64,000 nucleotides of DNA. It comes from Lysobacter sp. GX 14042 (GTDB lineage: Bacteria; Pseudomonadota; Gammaproteobacteria; Xanthomonadales; Xanthomonadaceae). The stretch is from the NCBI RefSeq assembly GCF_021390425.1, contig NZ_JAJUWY010000005.1, positions 62,001-126,000 of the forward strand, given 5' to 3'. The notes under the pieces were generated by a model. That model had not been told where the DNA came from, ran no database searches, and worked only from the letters and a program-made list of their open reading frames with translations. Position numbers and translations under genes: made by a program. Of this stretch, positions 1-7,857 are shown one piece after another (the stretch's first letter is position 1; each line of letters starts with the position of its first letter).

Positions 1-441
1 TCCCTGGTACCAGTTGGTCTGCAGCATCACGCCGTAATAGCGGCCGCCGCTGATCTCCAGGTTGCTCAACCGGCTGCCGGAGGCGTCCGGGTCGATCTGC
101 ACCGTGACGCTGTCGGCGGTGTCGATGTCGCAGTGGATGTGGGCGCGCTCGCCCGGCGGGGAGCGCAGCGTCAGCGGCATCCGCAGGCGCACGTCGCACT
201 CGTGGTAGGTGCCGTTGCCCGGCGGCGCGAGCAGGGTGACCGTATCGCCCGGCGCCACCACCCCGCTGCCCGGGGCGAGCACCCGGCCCACGGTACGGAA
301 CGGGCGCTGCTCGCTGCCATCGCCGGCGTCATCGCCCAGCGGCGAGACGAACCATTCCGCGGCCTGGAGCCCCGGGGCGGCGAACGCCAGGACACAGGCC
401 AGCACGCCGGCCGCATGCCGGCGGCGGACGGGACGGAACAT
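1..441 (-). CDS. Secreted parallel beta-helix protein, N-terminal part (cut by window edge)
   Basis: The minus-strand frame is open from the ATG at 441 to the window edge, so only the first 147 residues are visible. A positively charged start (MFRPVRRRHAAG) is followed by a hydrophobic stretch and an AxA-like site (GLQAAEWF), which is a signal peptide. The mature protein opens with WFVSPLGDDAGDGSEQ and RPFRTVGRVL, the usual first turn of right-handed parallel beta-helix (pectin-lyase fold) proteins. NLEISGGRYYGV further on looks like a helix rung. Such proteins are often polysaccharide lyases, epimerases or surface proteins; the catalytic part is outside the window. It is divergent from the polysaccharide deacetylase, so a role in handling an extracellular polysaccharide is an inference from context. 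Confidence 0.75.
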   Translation of the reverse strand, partial: MFRPVRRRHAAGVLACVLAFAAPGLQAAEWFVSPLGDDAGDGSEQRPFRTVGRVLAPGSGVVAPGDTVTLLAPPGNGTYHECDVRLRMPLTLRSPPGERAHIHCDIDTADSVTVQIDPDASGSRLSNLEISGGRYYGVMLQTNWYQG

Positions 442-577
442 CGTGCGGCGACCCGGTCCGGGCAAGGGGGAGGGGTGGTCCATGGAGCTCCGGAGCCGCG
501 TTGGCAGGTTATGACGGGGTTTCACGTTGTCCCGGATAACGCGAATCCCGACGGCGAGAGGCCGCGGTGGAGGGGGG

Positions 578-1585
578 ATGAAGATGAAGAGGGAAATCGC
601 CGCCAGGTGCCTGGCCGCGCCGGGCCTGCGCAGTGCCCTGTCCACCGCGCTGCCGCGTGCCGGTGTGCTGGTGCTGAACTACCACCGCGTGGGCGATGGC
701 ACGCGCTCGCGCTATGACCGCGCGCTGTGGAGCGCGACCGCCGAGGGGTTCGACGACCAGGTCGGCTTCCTCAAGGCGAACTGCGACGTGGTCGGCCTGG
801 ACGAGATCGGCGATGCCCTGCGGCAGCGGCGCGGACGCCACGTGGCGATCACCTTTGACGACGGCTATCTGGACAACCACGAGATCGCATTCCCGGTCCT
901 GCGCCGCCACGGGGTGCCGGCCACCTTCTTCATCGCCACCGGCTTCATCGACCGCCGCCTGCTGCCCTGGTGGGACGCGATCGCCATGCAGGTGCGGGAA
1001 ACCACCCGCGAACGGCTGGACCTGCGCGAATGGATGCCGGCGCCGCTGGTGCTGGAGCACGGGGATCGCGAGGCGGCGATCGGCCGGGTGCTGGCGGCCT
1101 ACAAGTCGCTGCCGATCGACCAGGCGACCCGGTTCCGCGAGCGCCTGGCCGAACAGACCGGGATCGAGGCCCCCGAGGTGGTGGAGGGGCACTGGATGGA
1201 CTGGGACATGATCCGCGGGATGGCCGCTGCCGGCATGACCATCGGCGGCCACACCGTGAGCCACCCGGTGCTTTCCAGCCTGCCGGTGGACGTCCAGCGC
1301 GAGGAGATCGCCGGGTGCGCGGCACGCCTGCGCGAGGAACTGGGCATCGCGATGTCCCATTTCGCCTACCCGGTCGGCAGCCGCGGCTCGGCCAATGCCG
1401 ATACCCGCCGGCTGCTGCGCGAGGCCGGGGTCCGGTATGCCTATTCGTTCTATGGCGGGATCGCCACCGCCGCCTCCACCCGGCTGGATTTGCAGCGCAC
1501 CGCGATCGCCAACGGGATCGACCGCAACCTGTTCCGCGCGATGGTGCAACTGCCGCAGGTGTTCTGCCGGCCGGCGGGCGCCTGA
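578..1585 (+). CDS. Polysaccharide deacetylase (NodB/CE4 family)
   Basis: 335 residues. The NodB homology domain is clear: TFDDGY at residues 92-97 carries the catalytic and metal-binding aspartates, and HTVSH at 225-229 gives the two metal-binding histidines. CE4 enzymes remove N- or O-acetyl groups from polysaccharides. There is no obvious signal peptide, so it may act on precursors in the cytoplasm or at the inner membrane. I chose the ATG at 578, preceded by a GGAGGGGGG tract; the ATG at 584 is equally well spaced from it, and a TTG at 527 would add 17 residues without a ribosome site. It leads a plus-strand run with the J-domain gene and the amidotransferase, which places it in exopolysaccharide synthesis or modification. 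Confidence 0.85.
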   Translation: MKMKREIAARCLAAPGLRSALSTALPRAGVLVLNYHRVGDGTRSRYDRALWSATAEGFDDQVGFLKANCDVVGLDEIGDALRQRRGRHVAITFDDGYLDNHEIAFPVLRRHGVPATFFIATGFIDRRLLPWWDAIAMQVRETTRERLDLREWMPAPLVLEHGDREAAIGRVLAAYKSLPIDQATRFRERLAEQTGIEAPEVVEGHWMDWDMIRGMAAAGMTIGGHTVSHPVLSSLPVDVQREEIAGCAARLREELGIAMSHFAYPVGSRGSANADTRRLLREAGVRYAYSFYGGIATAASTRLDLQRTAIANGIDRNLFRAMVQLPQVFCRPAGA

Positions 1586-1597
1586 GCGGCCCGGCGG

Positions 1598-2329
1598 ATG
1601 GGCACCCCCGACTTCCCGGCCCTGTATGCCGAACTCGGGCTCGCGCCCGGCTGCAGTCTGGCGGCGCTCAGGCAGGCGTACCGTCGGCGGGTCGCGGAGC
1701 TGCACCCCGACCGGCCGGCACGCGGGCCGCGTGATCCGGAAGCCCTCAAAGTGCTGAACCGGCGCTATGCCGAGGTGCTCGCATTCCACCGGCGTCACCA
1801 TCGAATGCCGGGAGCCGCCCCGGCCGCGGCTGCCCCGCACGGCGCGGCGCCGGCCACCCTGCCCCTGCGGACCCGCCCGCGGCCGCCACGCCATGCGCCC
1901 GGCACCCGCCTGCTGCTGTTGCCGGGCCTGCTCGCCGCCGCCGCGATCTGGCAGCTGCCACCGGCCTGCGGGCCGCAGGAGGCGGGGCAGGTACAGGCGC
2001 ACGACGCACCCTCCTCCGGGACCGCCCCGTCGCGGCCGCTCCGGGCGCGGGCCGGACTCGAGCCCGGCATGGATCCGGCAACGGTCACCGCCCTGCTCGG
2101 ACTCCCCGTCAGTGGCCATGGCGATGACGGGCACTGGATCTACGGCCCCTCCTGGCTGCGCTTCGAGTGCGGCCGGCTGGTGGAGTGGTACAGCTCGCCG
2201 CTGCAACCCCTGCATGCAGCGCCGGGCCCGTCCCGTCCGGCCCGCGGCTCCTTTGCGGCCGGGCCGGCGCGGCATTGCCGGGCGCCGCTGGACGCACCGC
2301 TGGCGGACGCGCTCGGCGGGGGCCGCTGA
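1598..2329 (+). CDS. Membrane J-domain protein with C-terminal OmlA/SmpA-like segment
   Basis: 243 residues with an unusual layout. Residues 1-60 form a compact J domain with the HPD signature at 36-38 (ELHPDRP), the motif that stimulates DnaK ATPase. A Pro/Ala/Arg-rich linker follows, then one probable membrane helix near 104-122 (RLLLLPGLLAAAAIW). The C-terminal part, about 145-200, has GMDPATVTALLGLP and WIYGPSWLRFECGRL, which resembles the short beta-rich repeat of OmlA/SmpA (BamE-like) proteins; this second match is tentative. There are no GF-rich or zinc-finger regions, so it is a type III J protein. It lies 12 bp after the deacetylase and 1 bp before the amidotransferase, so it is probably co-expressed with them and may recruit Hsp70 to the polysaccharide assembly site. 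Confidence 0.75.
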   Translation: MGTPDFPALYAELGLAPGCSLAALRQAYRRRVAELHPDRPARGPRDPEALKVLNRRYAEVLAFHRRHHRMPGAAPAAAAPHGAAPATLPLRTRPRPPRHAPGTRLLLLPGLLAAAAIWQLPPACGPQEAGQVQAHDAPSSGTAPSRPLRARAGLEPGMDPATVTALLGLPVSGHGDDGHWIYGPSWLRFECGRLVEWYSSPLQPLHAAPGPSRPARGSFAAGPARHCRAPLDAPLADALGGGR

Positions 2330-2330
2330 G

Positions 2331-4301
2331 ATGTGCGGGCTGGCCGGCTACCTGGGGACCCCGGTACCACGCGAAGGCGCACGGGCGCTGCTGCACCGCA
2401 TGATCGCCACCCTCGCCCACCGCGGCCCCGACGGCTACGGCTACCACGTGGACGACGGCGTCGGCCTGGCCCACGCGCGGCTGTCGATCATCGATCCGCT
2501 CACTGGCGAGCAGCCGATGTGCAGTCCGGACCGCCGGACCTGGACCGTGTTCAACGGCGAGATCTTCAACTTCATCGAACTGCGCGCGCGGTTGCAGGCG
2601 CAAGGCCACGTGTTCCGCACCCGGTCCGATACCGAAGTGATCGTCCACCTCTACCAGCGCTACGGCGACGCCTTCGTCGAGCACCTCAACGGCCAGTTCG
2701 CGATCGCAGTGTGGGACGCGGCGCGCCGGCGGCTGGTGCTGGCCCGCGACCGGCTGGGCATCCGGCCGCTGTACCACGCGCGCGCTGGCGGCAGCTTCTG
2801 GTTCGGTTCCGAGCCCAGGGCACTGTTCGCCGCACTACCGAGGCACGCGCGGCTGGACCCCAAGGGACTGTTCGCCACCTTCACCTACTGGGCGCCGCTG
2901 GACCCGGACACCGTCTGGCAGGACGTGCACAGCCTGCCGCCGGGGCACCTGCTGGCACTCGAGGCCGACGGGCGCCAGTCGCTGCACCGCTATTGGGACT
3001 GGTCGTTCCCGGAGGCGGAAACAGCCGGCACAGCGGGCTGGCGCGACATCGACCACGCCGCCGGCGAGTTGCGCGAGCGCCTGTTCGATGCGGTGCGCCT
3101 GCAGCTGCGCGCCGACGTGCCGGTCGGCGCCTACCTGAGCGGCGGCCTGGATTCCTCCGGTATCGTCGCCCTGGCGCGCGCCGCCACCGGCGCCCGGGTG
3201 CGTACCTTTTCGGTGGCCTTCGAGCAGTCCGAGTTCGACGAGAGCGCGCACCAGCAGGCGATGAGCCGTCACCTGGACACCGCGCACACCACCTTGCGGG
3301 TGGGCGCGCGCGACATCGGTGCCGCGTTCCCGCGGCTGATCGCGCACACCGCAACCCCGGTACTGCGGACCGCGGCGGTGCCGCTGATGCTGCTGGCCGG
3401 GACGGCCCGCCGCCACGGCTGCAAGGTGGTGCTGACCGGCGAAGGCGCCGACGAGGTCTTCGGCGGCTACGACCTGTTCAAGGAGGCCAAGATCCGCCGC
3501 TTCTGGGCCCGCCAGCCCGGCTCGGCGATGCGCCCCAGGCTGCTGGCACGGCTGTACGGCTATCTCGCCCACTCGCCCTCCGCCAACCCGGCCTTCGCCG
3601 CCGCGTTCTTCGGCCAGGGGATGGAGCACATCGGGCGGCCGGTGTTCGCGCACCTGCCGCGCTGGTCCACCTCGGCACGTGCACTGGCGTTCCTGGCACC
3701 GGAACTGCGTGACGCGGCGCGCGACTGGGATCCGCTGGCGACGATCGAGGCGGGCCTGCCCGAGGCGATCATGCGCTGGGCACCGCTGTCGCGCGACCAG
3801 TACGTCGAGGCCAGGACCCTGATGGCCGGCTACCTCCTGTCGAGCCAGGGTGACCGGGTGGCGATGGCGGCCTCGGTCGAGGGCCGTTTCCCGTACCTGG
3901 ATCACACCCTGGTGGAGTTCGCCAACCGGCTGCCGCCGCAATGGAAGATCCACGGGCTGTCGGAGAAGCACATCCTGCGCAAGGCACTGGCCGGACTGCT
4001 GCCGCCGGACATCCTCGCGCGCGGCAAGCAGCCCTACCGCGCGCCCGACAGCCAGAGCTTCTTCGTCGATGGCCGTCCGCTGGACTATGTCGCGGAGATG
4101 TTCGAACCCGGCAACCTCCGCGCCAGCGGCCTGTTCGACCCGGTCGCGACCGGCCGCCTGTACGCCAAGGCGCGCGCCGGCAAGGCCACCGGCTTCGCCG
4201 ACAACCAGGCTTTCGTCGGGATCCTGTCGACGCTGCTGCTGGCGCACCGCGCGCCGGCCCCGGCCGAGCCCGCGGACAGCGGGCTGGCTGAAACCGCCTG
4301 A
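2331..4301 (+). CDS. Glutamine-dependent amidotransferase, asparagine synthetase B family (exopolysaccharide type)
   Basis: 656 residues. Cys2 directly after the start Met is the class II glutaminase nucleophile, and RGPDGYGYHVD (31-41) and NGEIFNF belong to the same domain. The C-terminal synthetase domain has the ATP-pyrophosphatase loop LSGGLDSS at 269-276 and a GEGADEVFGGYD segment. Family members make asparagine, but longer versions inside polysaccharide loci, including those associated with exosortase A, are thought to amidate a sugar carboxylate or another substrate; that assignment here is inferred from neighbours. The start is fixed by the requirement for Cys2. The preceding stop ends one base before the ATG, so translation is probably coupled. 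Confidence 0.85.
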   Translation: MCGLAGYLGTPVPREGARALLHRMIATLAHRGPDGYGYHVDDGVGLAHARLSIIDPLTGEQPMCSPDRRTWTVFNGEIFNFIELRARLQAQGHVFRTRSDTEVIVHLYQRYGDAFVEHLNGQFAIAVWDAARRRLVLARDRLGIRPLYHARAGGSFWFGSEPRALFAALPRHARLDPKGLFATFTYWAPLDPDTVWQDVHSLPPGHLLALEADGRQSLHRYWDWSFPEAETAGTAGWRDIDHAAGELRERLFDAVRLQLRADVPVGAYLSGGLDSSGIVALARAATGARVRTFSVAFEQSEFDESAHQQAMSRHLDTAHTTLRVGARDIGAAFPRLIAHTATPVLRTAAVPLMLLAGTARRHGCKVVLTGEGADEVFGGYDLFKEAKIRRFWARQPGSAMRPRLLARLYGYLAHSPSANPAFAAAFFGQGMEHIGRPVFAHLPRWSTSARALAFLAPELRDAARDWDPLATIEAGLPEAIMRWAPLSRDQYVEARTLMAGYLLSSQGDRVAMAASVEGRFPYLDHTLVEFANRLPPQWKIHGLSEKHILRKALAGLLPPDILARGKQPYRAPDSQSFFVDGRPLDYVAEMFEPGNLRASGLFDPVATGRLYAKARAGKATGFADNQAFVGILSTLLLAHRAPAPAEPADSGLAETA

Positions 4302-4338
4302 GCAGCCGGGACCCGCCGCAGGACAGGGCCGCGGGCGC

Positions 4339-5952
4339 TCAGGCCCCGGCGGCTTCCGACGATGCCTCGACCACGCCGCTCGCCTCCGCGGTTGCGGCCA
4401 TGGCCATGTCTTCGGCATCGGCTTCGGCCTGCAACCGGCTGCGGTGGATCTTGCCGGTCGCGGTCCGCGGCAATGCAGCGCGGAACTCGACCAGTCGCGG
4501 CACCATGAACTCCTCCAGGTGCGCGCGGCAATGGGCGATCACCGCGCGCGCATCCAGCGCCGCGTCATCGCTCACCAGCAGCGCCTTCAGCGCCTGGCCC
4601 AGCACCGGGTCGGGCACACCGACCAGCGCCGCCTCGCGCACGCCGGCGATGGCGTACAGCACGTTCTCGACCTCGGTGGGACTGACTTTCTCGCCACGCG
4701 ACTTCAGCACGTCGTCGCGGCGCGCGACGAAGTACAGGAATCCTTCCTCGTCCATCCGGAACAGGTCGCCGGTGTGCAGGACCCGTTCCCACGGGTAGCG
4801 GCCGGGGCGCAAGGCGCGGGCGGTCGCCTCCGGATTGTTCCAGTAGCCCTGCATCACGTGGCCACCGCGCACCACCAGCTCGCCCACCACGCCGGGCGGC
4901 ACCGGCCTGCCGGCCTCGTCGGCAACCCAGGCTTCGGTGCCCGGGATCGCGATGCCCACGCTGCCCGGGCGCCGCGCCAGCTCCTCCGGCGGCAGCCAGG
5001 TGCAGCGCTTGGACTCGGTCATCCCGTACATCGAGTAGATCCGCGCCTGCGGGAACCGCGCCTGCAATGCCTGGATGTGGCTCGGCGGCAACGCGGCGGC
5101 GGTGTTGGTCACGCAGCGCACGCTGCGCGCCCACTGCGGGTCGAAATTGCGCAGCTGGACGATGAGCGCGGCCATCGTCGGCACCAGCGGGAAGGTGGTC
5201 ACCCTCTCGCGCGCCAGCAGCGGCAGCACCTTCTGCGGGAAGGCGAAGGACTTCTCCAGCACCAGGGTGGCGCCACTCCTCACGCACATCAGCAACTGGT
5301 ACAGACCGTAGTCGAAGGCCAGCGGCAGCACGCTGAGCACCACGTCGTCGCCGCCCGCCCGCAGGTAGCAGCCGATCGAGCCGGCGGCATGTTCGATGTT
5401 GGCGTGAGTCATCATCACGCCCTTGGGGTTGCCGGTGGAACCGGAGGTGTAGACCAGCATCGCCAGGTCGATATCGATCCCCACCTCCGGCGCCGCCAAG
5501 GGCGCGTTGGCGGCTTCAAGCAGGCGCGCGTAGTCGATCGTCGCCCCGCGCCCGTCGCCATCGACCACCACCACCTTGCGCAGCGCCGGCGCCCCGGCGG
5601 CGGCCGCCAGCGCCACCGGCAGCAGGCGGGCCTGGGTGAACAGCACCGAGGCGCCGCTGTCGGCGAGCACGAACGCCAGCTTGTCGCGCTTGGTGGTGGG
5701 ATTGATCACGCAGAACACCCCACCGGCGCGCAGCGTGCCGAAGATCCCGACCGCCGCCTCCACGCAGTTGTCCATGAAGATCACGCAGCGCTCGCCGTTG
5801 GCCAGCCCCGCCTGCCCCGCCAGCCCGGCGGCGAAGCGCTCGACACGGTCGTGCAGCTCGCCATAGGCGACGCGGCGGCCGGCGGCGACCAGCGCGGTCT
5901 TGCGCGGATGCCGGCGGGCCGCCTCGGCCAGGTGGTGCTCGTAGCGGTTCAT
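4339..5952 (-). CDS. Acyl-CoA ligase (AMP-forming), exosortase-A-associated type
   Basis: 537 residues of the ANL superfamily. The P-loop-like signature YTSGSTGNPKG (about 169-179) binds ATP, YGMTESKRC is the A5 motif, and the C-terminal DDVLKSRGEKVSPTEVE and PRTATGKIHRSRL segments carry the A8 hinge and the catalytic lysine. These enzymes activate a carboxylic acid as acyl-AMP and pass it to CoA or a carrier protein. The start codon overlaps the stop of the acyl carrier protein gene by 4 bp (ATGA), so the two are translated together and the ligase probably loads that carrier. It is convergent with the amidotransferase. The substrate cannot be read from the sequence. Confidence 0.88.
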   Translation of the reverse strand: MNRYEHHLAEAARRHPRKTALVAAGRRVAYGELHDRVERFAAGLAGQAGLANGERCVIFMDNCVEAAVGIFGTLRAGGVFCVINPTTKRDKLAFVLADSGASVLFTQARLLPVALAAAAGAPALRKVVVVDGDGRGATIDYARLLEAANAPLAAPEVGIDIDLAMLVYTSGSTGNPKGVMMTHANIEHAAGSIGCYLRAGGDDVVLSVLPLAFDYGLYQLLMCVRSGATLVLEKSFAFPQKVLPLLARERVTTFPLVPTMAALIVQLRNFDPQWARSVRCVTNTAAALPPSHIQALQARFPQARIYSMYGMTESKRCTWLPPEELARRPGSVGIAIPGTEAWVADEAGRPVPPGVVGELVVRGGHVMQGYWNNPEATARALRPGRYPWERVLHTGDLFRMDEEGFLYFVARRDDVLKSRGEKVSPTEVENVLYAIAGVREAALVGVPDPVLGQALKALLVSDDAALDARAVIAHCRAHLEEFMVPRLVEFRAALPRTATGKIHRSRLQAEADAEDMAMAATAEASGVVEASSEAAGA

Positions 5953-6215
5953 CCAGCCAGCCCCGCCTCGAGCTGTTTGCGCGCGACGTAACCGGCCAGG
6001 CTGGCGATGCTGTCCAGGTTCTCCGGCACCACCTCCTCGTCCTCGACCACGATGCCGAACTCCTCCTCCAGCCAGCTGACCACCGTCAGCACGCCCATCG
6101 AATCGATGACGCCGGTCTCCAGCAGGCTGCGGGTGGCGGGGTACACCTCCCCGTCGTCGAGCGGGGGAAACGAGAAGTGGACGAACTCACTGATGCGGCT
6201 TTCGGCTGATTCCAC
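5949..6215 (-). CDS. Acyl carrier protein
   Basis: 88 residues, acidic. The phosphopantetheine attachment site is Ser39 in VIDSMGVL, corresponding to the DSL/DSM motif of acyl or peptidyl carrier proteins. The flanking helices (WLEEEFGIVVEDEEVVPENL) fit the four-helix carrier fold. The start is a GTG. It overlaps the downstream acyl-CoA ligase by 4 bp. By context it carries an acyl or aminoacyl group used by the polysaccharide locus instead of serving bulk fatty-acid synthesis, where acpP would normally sit among fab genes. Confidence 0.85.
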   Translation of the reverse strand: MESAESRISEFVHFSFPPLDDGEVYPATRSLLETGVIDSMGVLTVVSWLEEEFGIVVEDEEVVPENLDSIASLAGYVARKQLEAGLAG

Positions 6216-6275
6216 GCGGGTGGCCCTGTGTATGGACTGGATGCGCCGGCACGCCGCCGGCAGTGGGTGCGCCCG

Positions 6276-7670
6276 TTACCTGGCGCCCTGGCGGAACAGC
6301 ACGACCTGGACCGTCTGCAGCATGATCATCAGGTCGAACAGCAAGCCGTGGTTCTTGACGTAGAACAGGTCGAACTTCAGCTTCTCGCCGGCGTCATGGG
6401 TGGAGGCGCCGTAGGGATAGCGCAGCTGGGCCCAGCCGGTCAGGCCGGGCTTCACCGAGTGGCGCACGCTGTAGTAACGCAGCTCGCGGTCGAGCCGGGC
6501 CACGAACTGCGGCCGCTCCGGCCGCGGACCGACGAAGCTCATGTCCCCGCGCAGCACATTGAACAGCTGCGGCAGCTCGTCCAGCCGCGCCATCCGGATG
6601 AAGGCGCCGACCCGGGTGGTCCGGTCATCGCCCTTGCTGGCCCAGCGCGCCACCCCGTCGGCCTCGGCGTCGGGCCGCATGCTGCGGAACTTGACCAGCT
6701 CGAAGTCGCGCCCGGCCTGCCCCACCCGCACTTGCCGGTACAGCACCGGCGAGCCCGACTCCAGCCATACGCACAGCGCCACCAGCAGCATCACCGGCCA
6801 GGCGACCAGCAACAGCGCGCTGGCCGCCAGCACATCGAAGAAGCGCTTGCTCAGCCGCCGCGGCAGGGAGTGGTCGAACCCGCCGGAGAAGATCAGCGAG
6901 GAGGGCTCGACCACGTTCAGCCGCAGCAGCCCGGCCTCGCGTTCGAAGAAATCCGGCAGGTCGGTCACCCGTACCCCGCGCTGGGCACACACCAGCATCT
7001 CCGCCATCGGCAGGCCGCCGCGGCGCTCGTCCGGCGCGACCACCAGCTCGTGGATGTTCAGGGCGCGGACCGTGCTCCACAGCCCCGCCCCGATGTCCAC
7101 GTGCAGCGCGGCCGGGACCGTCACCGGCTGCCCCGGCAACGGCACGAAGCCGACCACGTTGAAGGACTCGCGATCGCTGCGCCGGCGCATGGTGCTGTTG
7201 ATCAGGTCCGCATTGCCCCCCGCGCCCAGCACCAGCACCCGGCGCTTGAGGACCTCGGCACCGACCAGGTACTGGACCAGGACCCGGAACAGGTAGACCC
7301 CGGCAAACGCCAGCACCAGCGCGATGGTCAGCACGCCCCGGCCGATGTAGGTAGACGGCAACAGGTAATACAGCACCAGCAGGCCGATGCCGCCGAAGGC
7401 GAACGCGGCCCCCAGCCGCAGCCCGAACTCCTTGCGGTTGAGCCGCCCATGCGCCTGGTACAGCCCGAAGGCCGCCATCGAGGCGGTCAGGACCACCGCC
7501 ACCAGCAGCGTGCGCACCGGGGCGGTCTGGACGAAGATCCCGCGGCTCTCGGGATCGTCCAGGAAGCGCAGCCATACCGCGGCGGTGACCGCCAGCAGCA
7601 GGATCGACAGTTCCATCAGCCACAGCCCGCGGATCATGCGCCGGGCCCGGCTGGCCGATATGTTCTTCAT
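6276..7670 (-). CDS. Undecaprenyl-phosphate sugar phosphotransferase (EpsB/WcaJ-like)
   Basis: 464 residues. The N-terminal half contains several hydrophobic helices (LSILLLAVTAAVWLRF and others) and a CoA-binding-like segment (RRVLVLGAGGNADLI). The C-terminal quarter is a bacterial sugar transferase domain with KRFFDVLAAS, VKFRSM, RLDELPQLFNVLRGDMS, VGPRPERP and KPGLTGWAQ. This class starts polysaccharide repeat units by moving a sugar phosphate from a UDP-sugar to undecaprenyl phosphate at the inner membrane. The length fits the form linked to exosortase-A loci. I chose the ATG at 7670 with AGGGGG 9 bases upstream; an upstream extension in frame is proline/arginine-rich and looks non-coding. 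It is divergent from the GMC oxidoreductase. Confidence 0.88.
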   Translation of the reverse strand: MKNISASRARRMIRGLWLMELSILLLAVTAAVWLRFLDDPESRGIFVQTAPVRTLLVAVVLTASMAAFGLYQAHGRLNRKEFGLRLGAAFAFGGIGLLVLYYLLPSTYIGRGVLTIALVLAFAGVYLFRVLVQYLVGAEVLKRRVLVLGAGGNADLINSTMRRRSDRESFNVVGFVPLPGQPVTVPAALHVDIGAGLWSTVRALNIHELVVAPDERRGGLPMAEMLVCAQRGVRVTDLPDFFEREAGLLRLNVVEPSSLIFSGGFDHSLPRRLSKRFFDVLAASALLLVAWPVMLLVALCVWLESGSPVLYRQVRVGQAGRDFELVKFRSMRPDAEADGVARWASKGDDRTTRVGAFIRMARLDELPQLFNVLRGDMSFVGPRPERPQFVARLDRELRYYSVRHSVKPGLTGWAQLRYPYGASTHDAGEKLKFDLFYVKNHGLLFDLMIMLQTVQVVLFRQGAR

Positions 7671-7857
7671 TGGCGAGTACCCCCTGCGTCGACGCCGGGC
7701 CACCACCGCGCCCACCCGGATCAACGCCGGAGCCACGCCCATCCGGCCACGCCGCCGGTCCGGCTCCCGCATCCCGGGCTGCGGGGCAAGTGGCCGGTTC
7801 CCACCCGGCACGCGTTCTTACAGACGACCGCAGGAGCGGCCGACACGGGAACACATC

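Noticed and set aside
509..2275. 588-codon open frame on the minus strand opposite the deacetylase and J-protein genes
   Set aside because: It has the Arg/Gly/Pro-rich, repetitive composition of antisense frames in GC-rich DNA, no domain, and the plus-strand genes there have clear motifs.
2331..4301. Calling this gene asnB for asparagine synthesis
   Set aside because: The length (656) and the polysaccharide neighbours favour the exopolysaccharide-type amidotransferase; a housekeeping role cannot be excluded but is not supported here.
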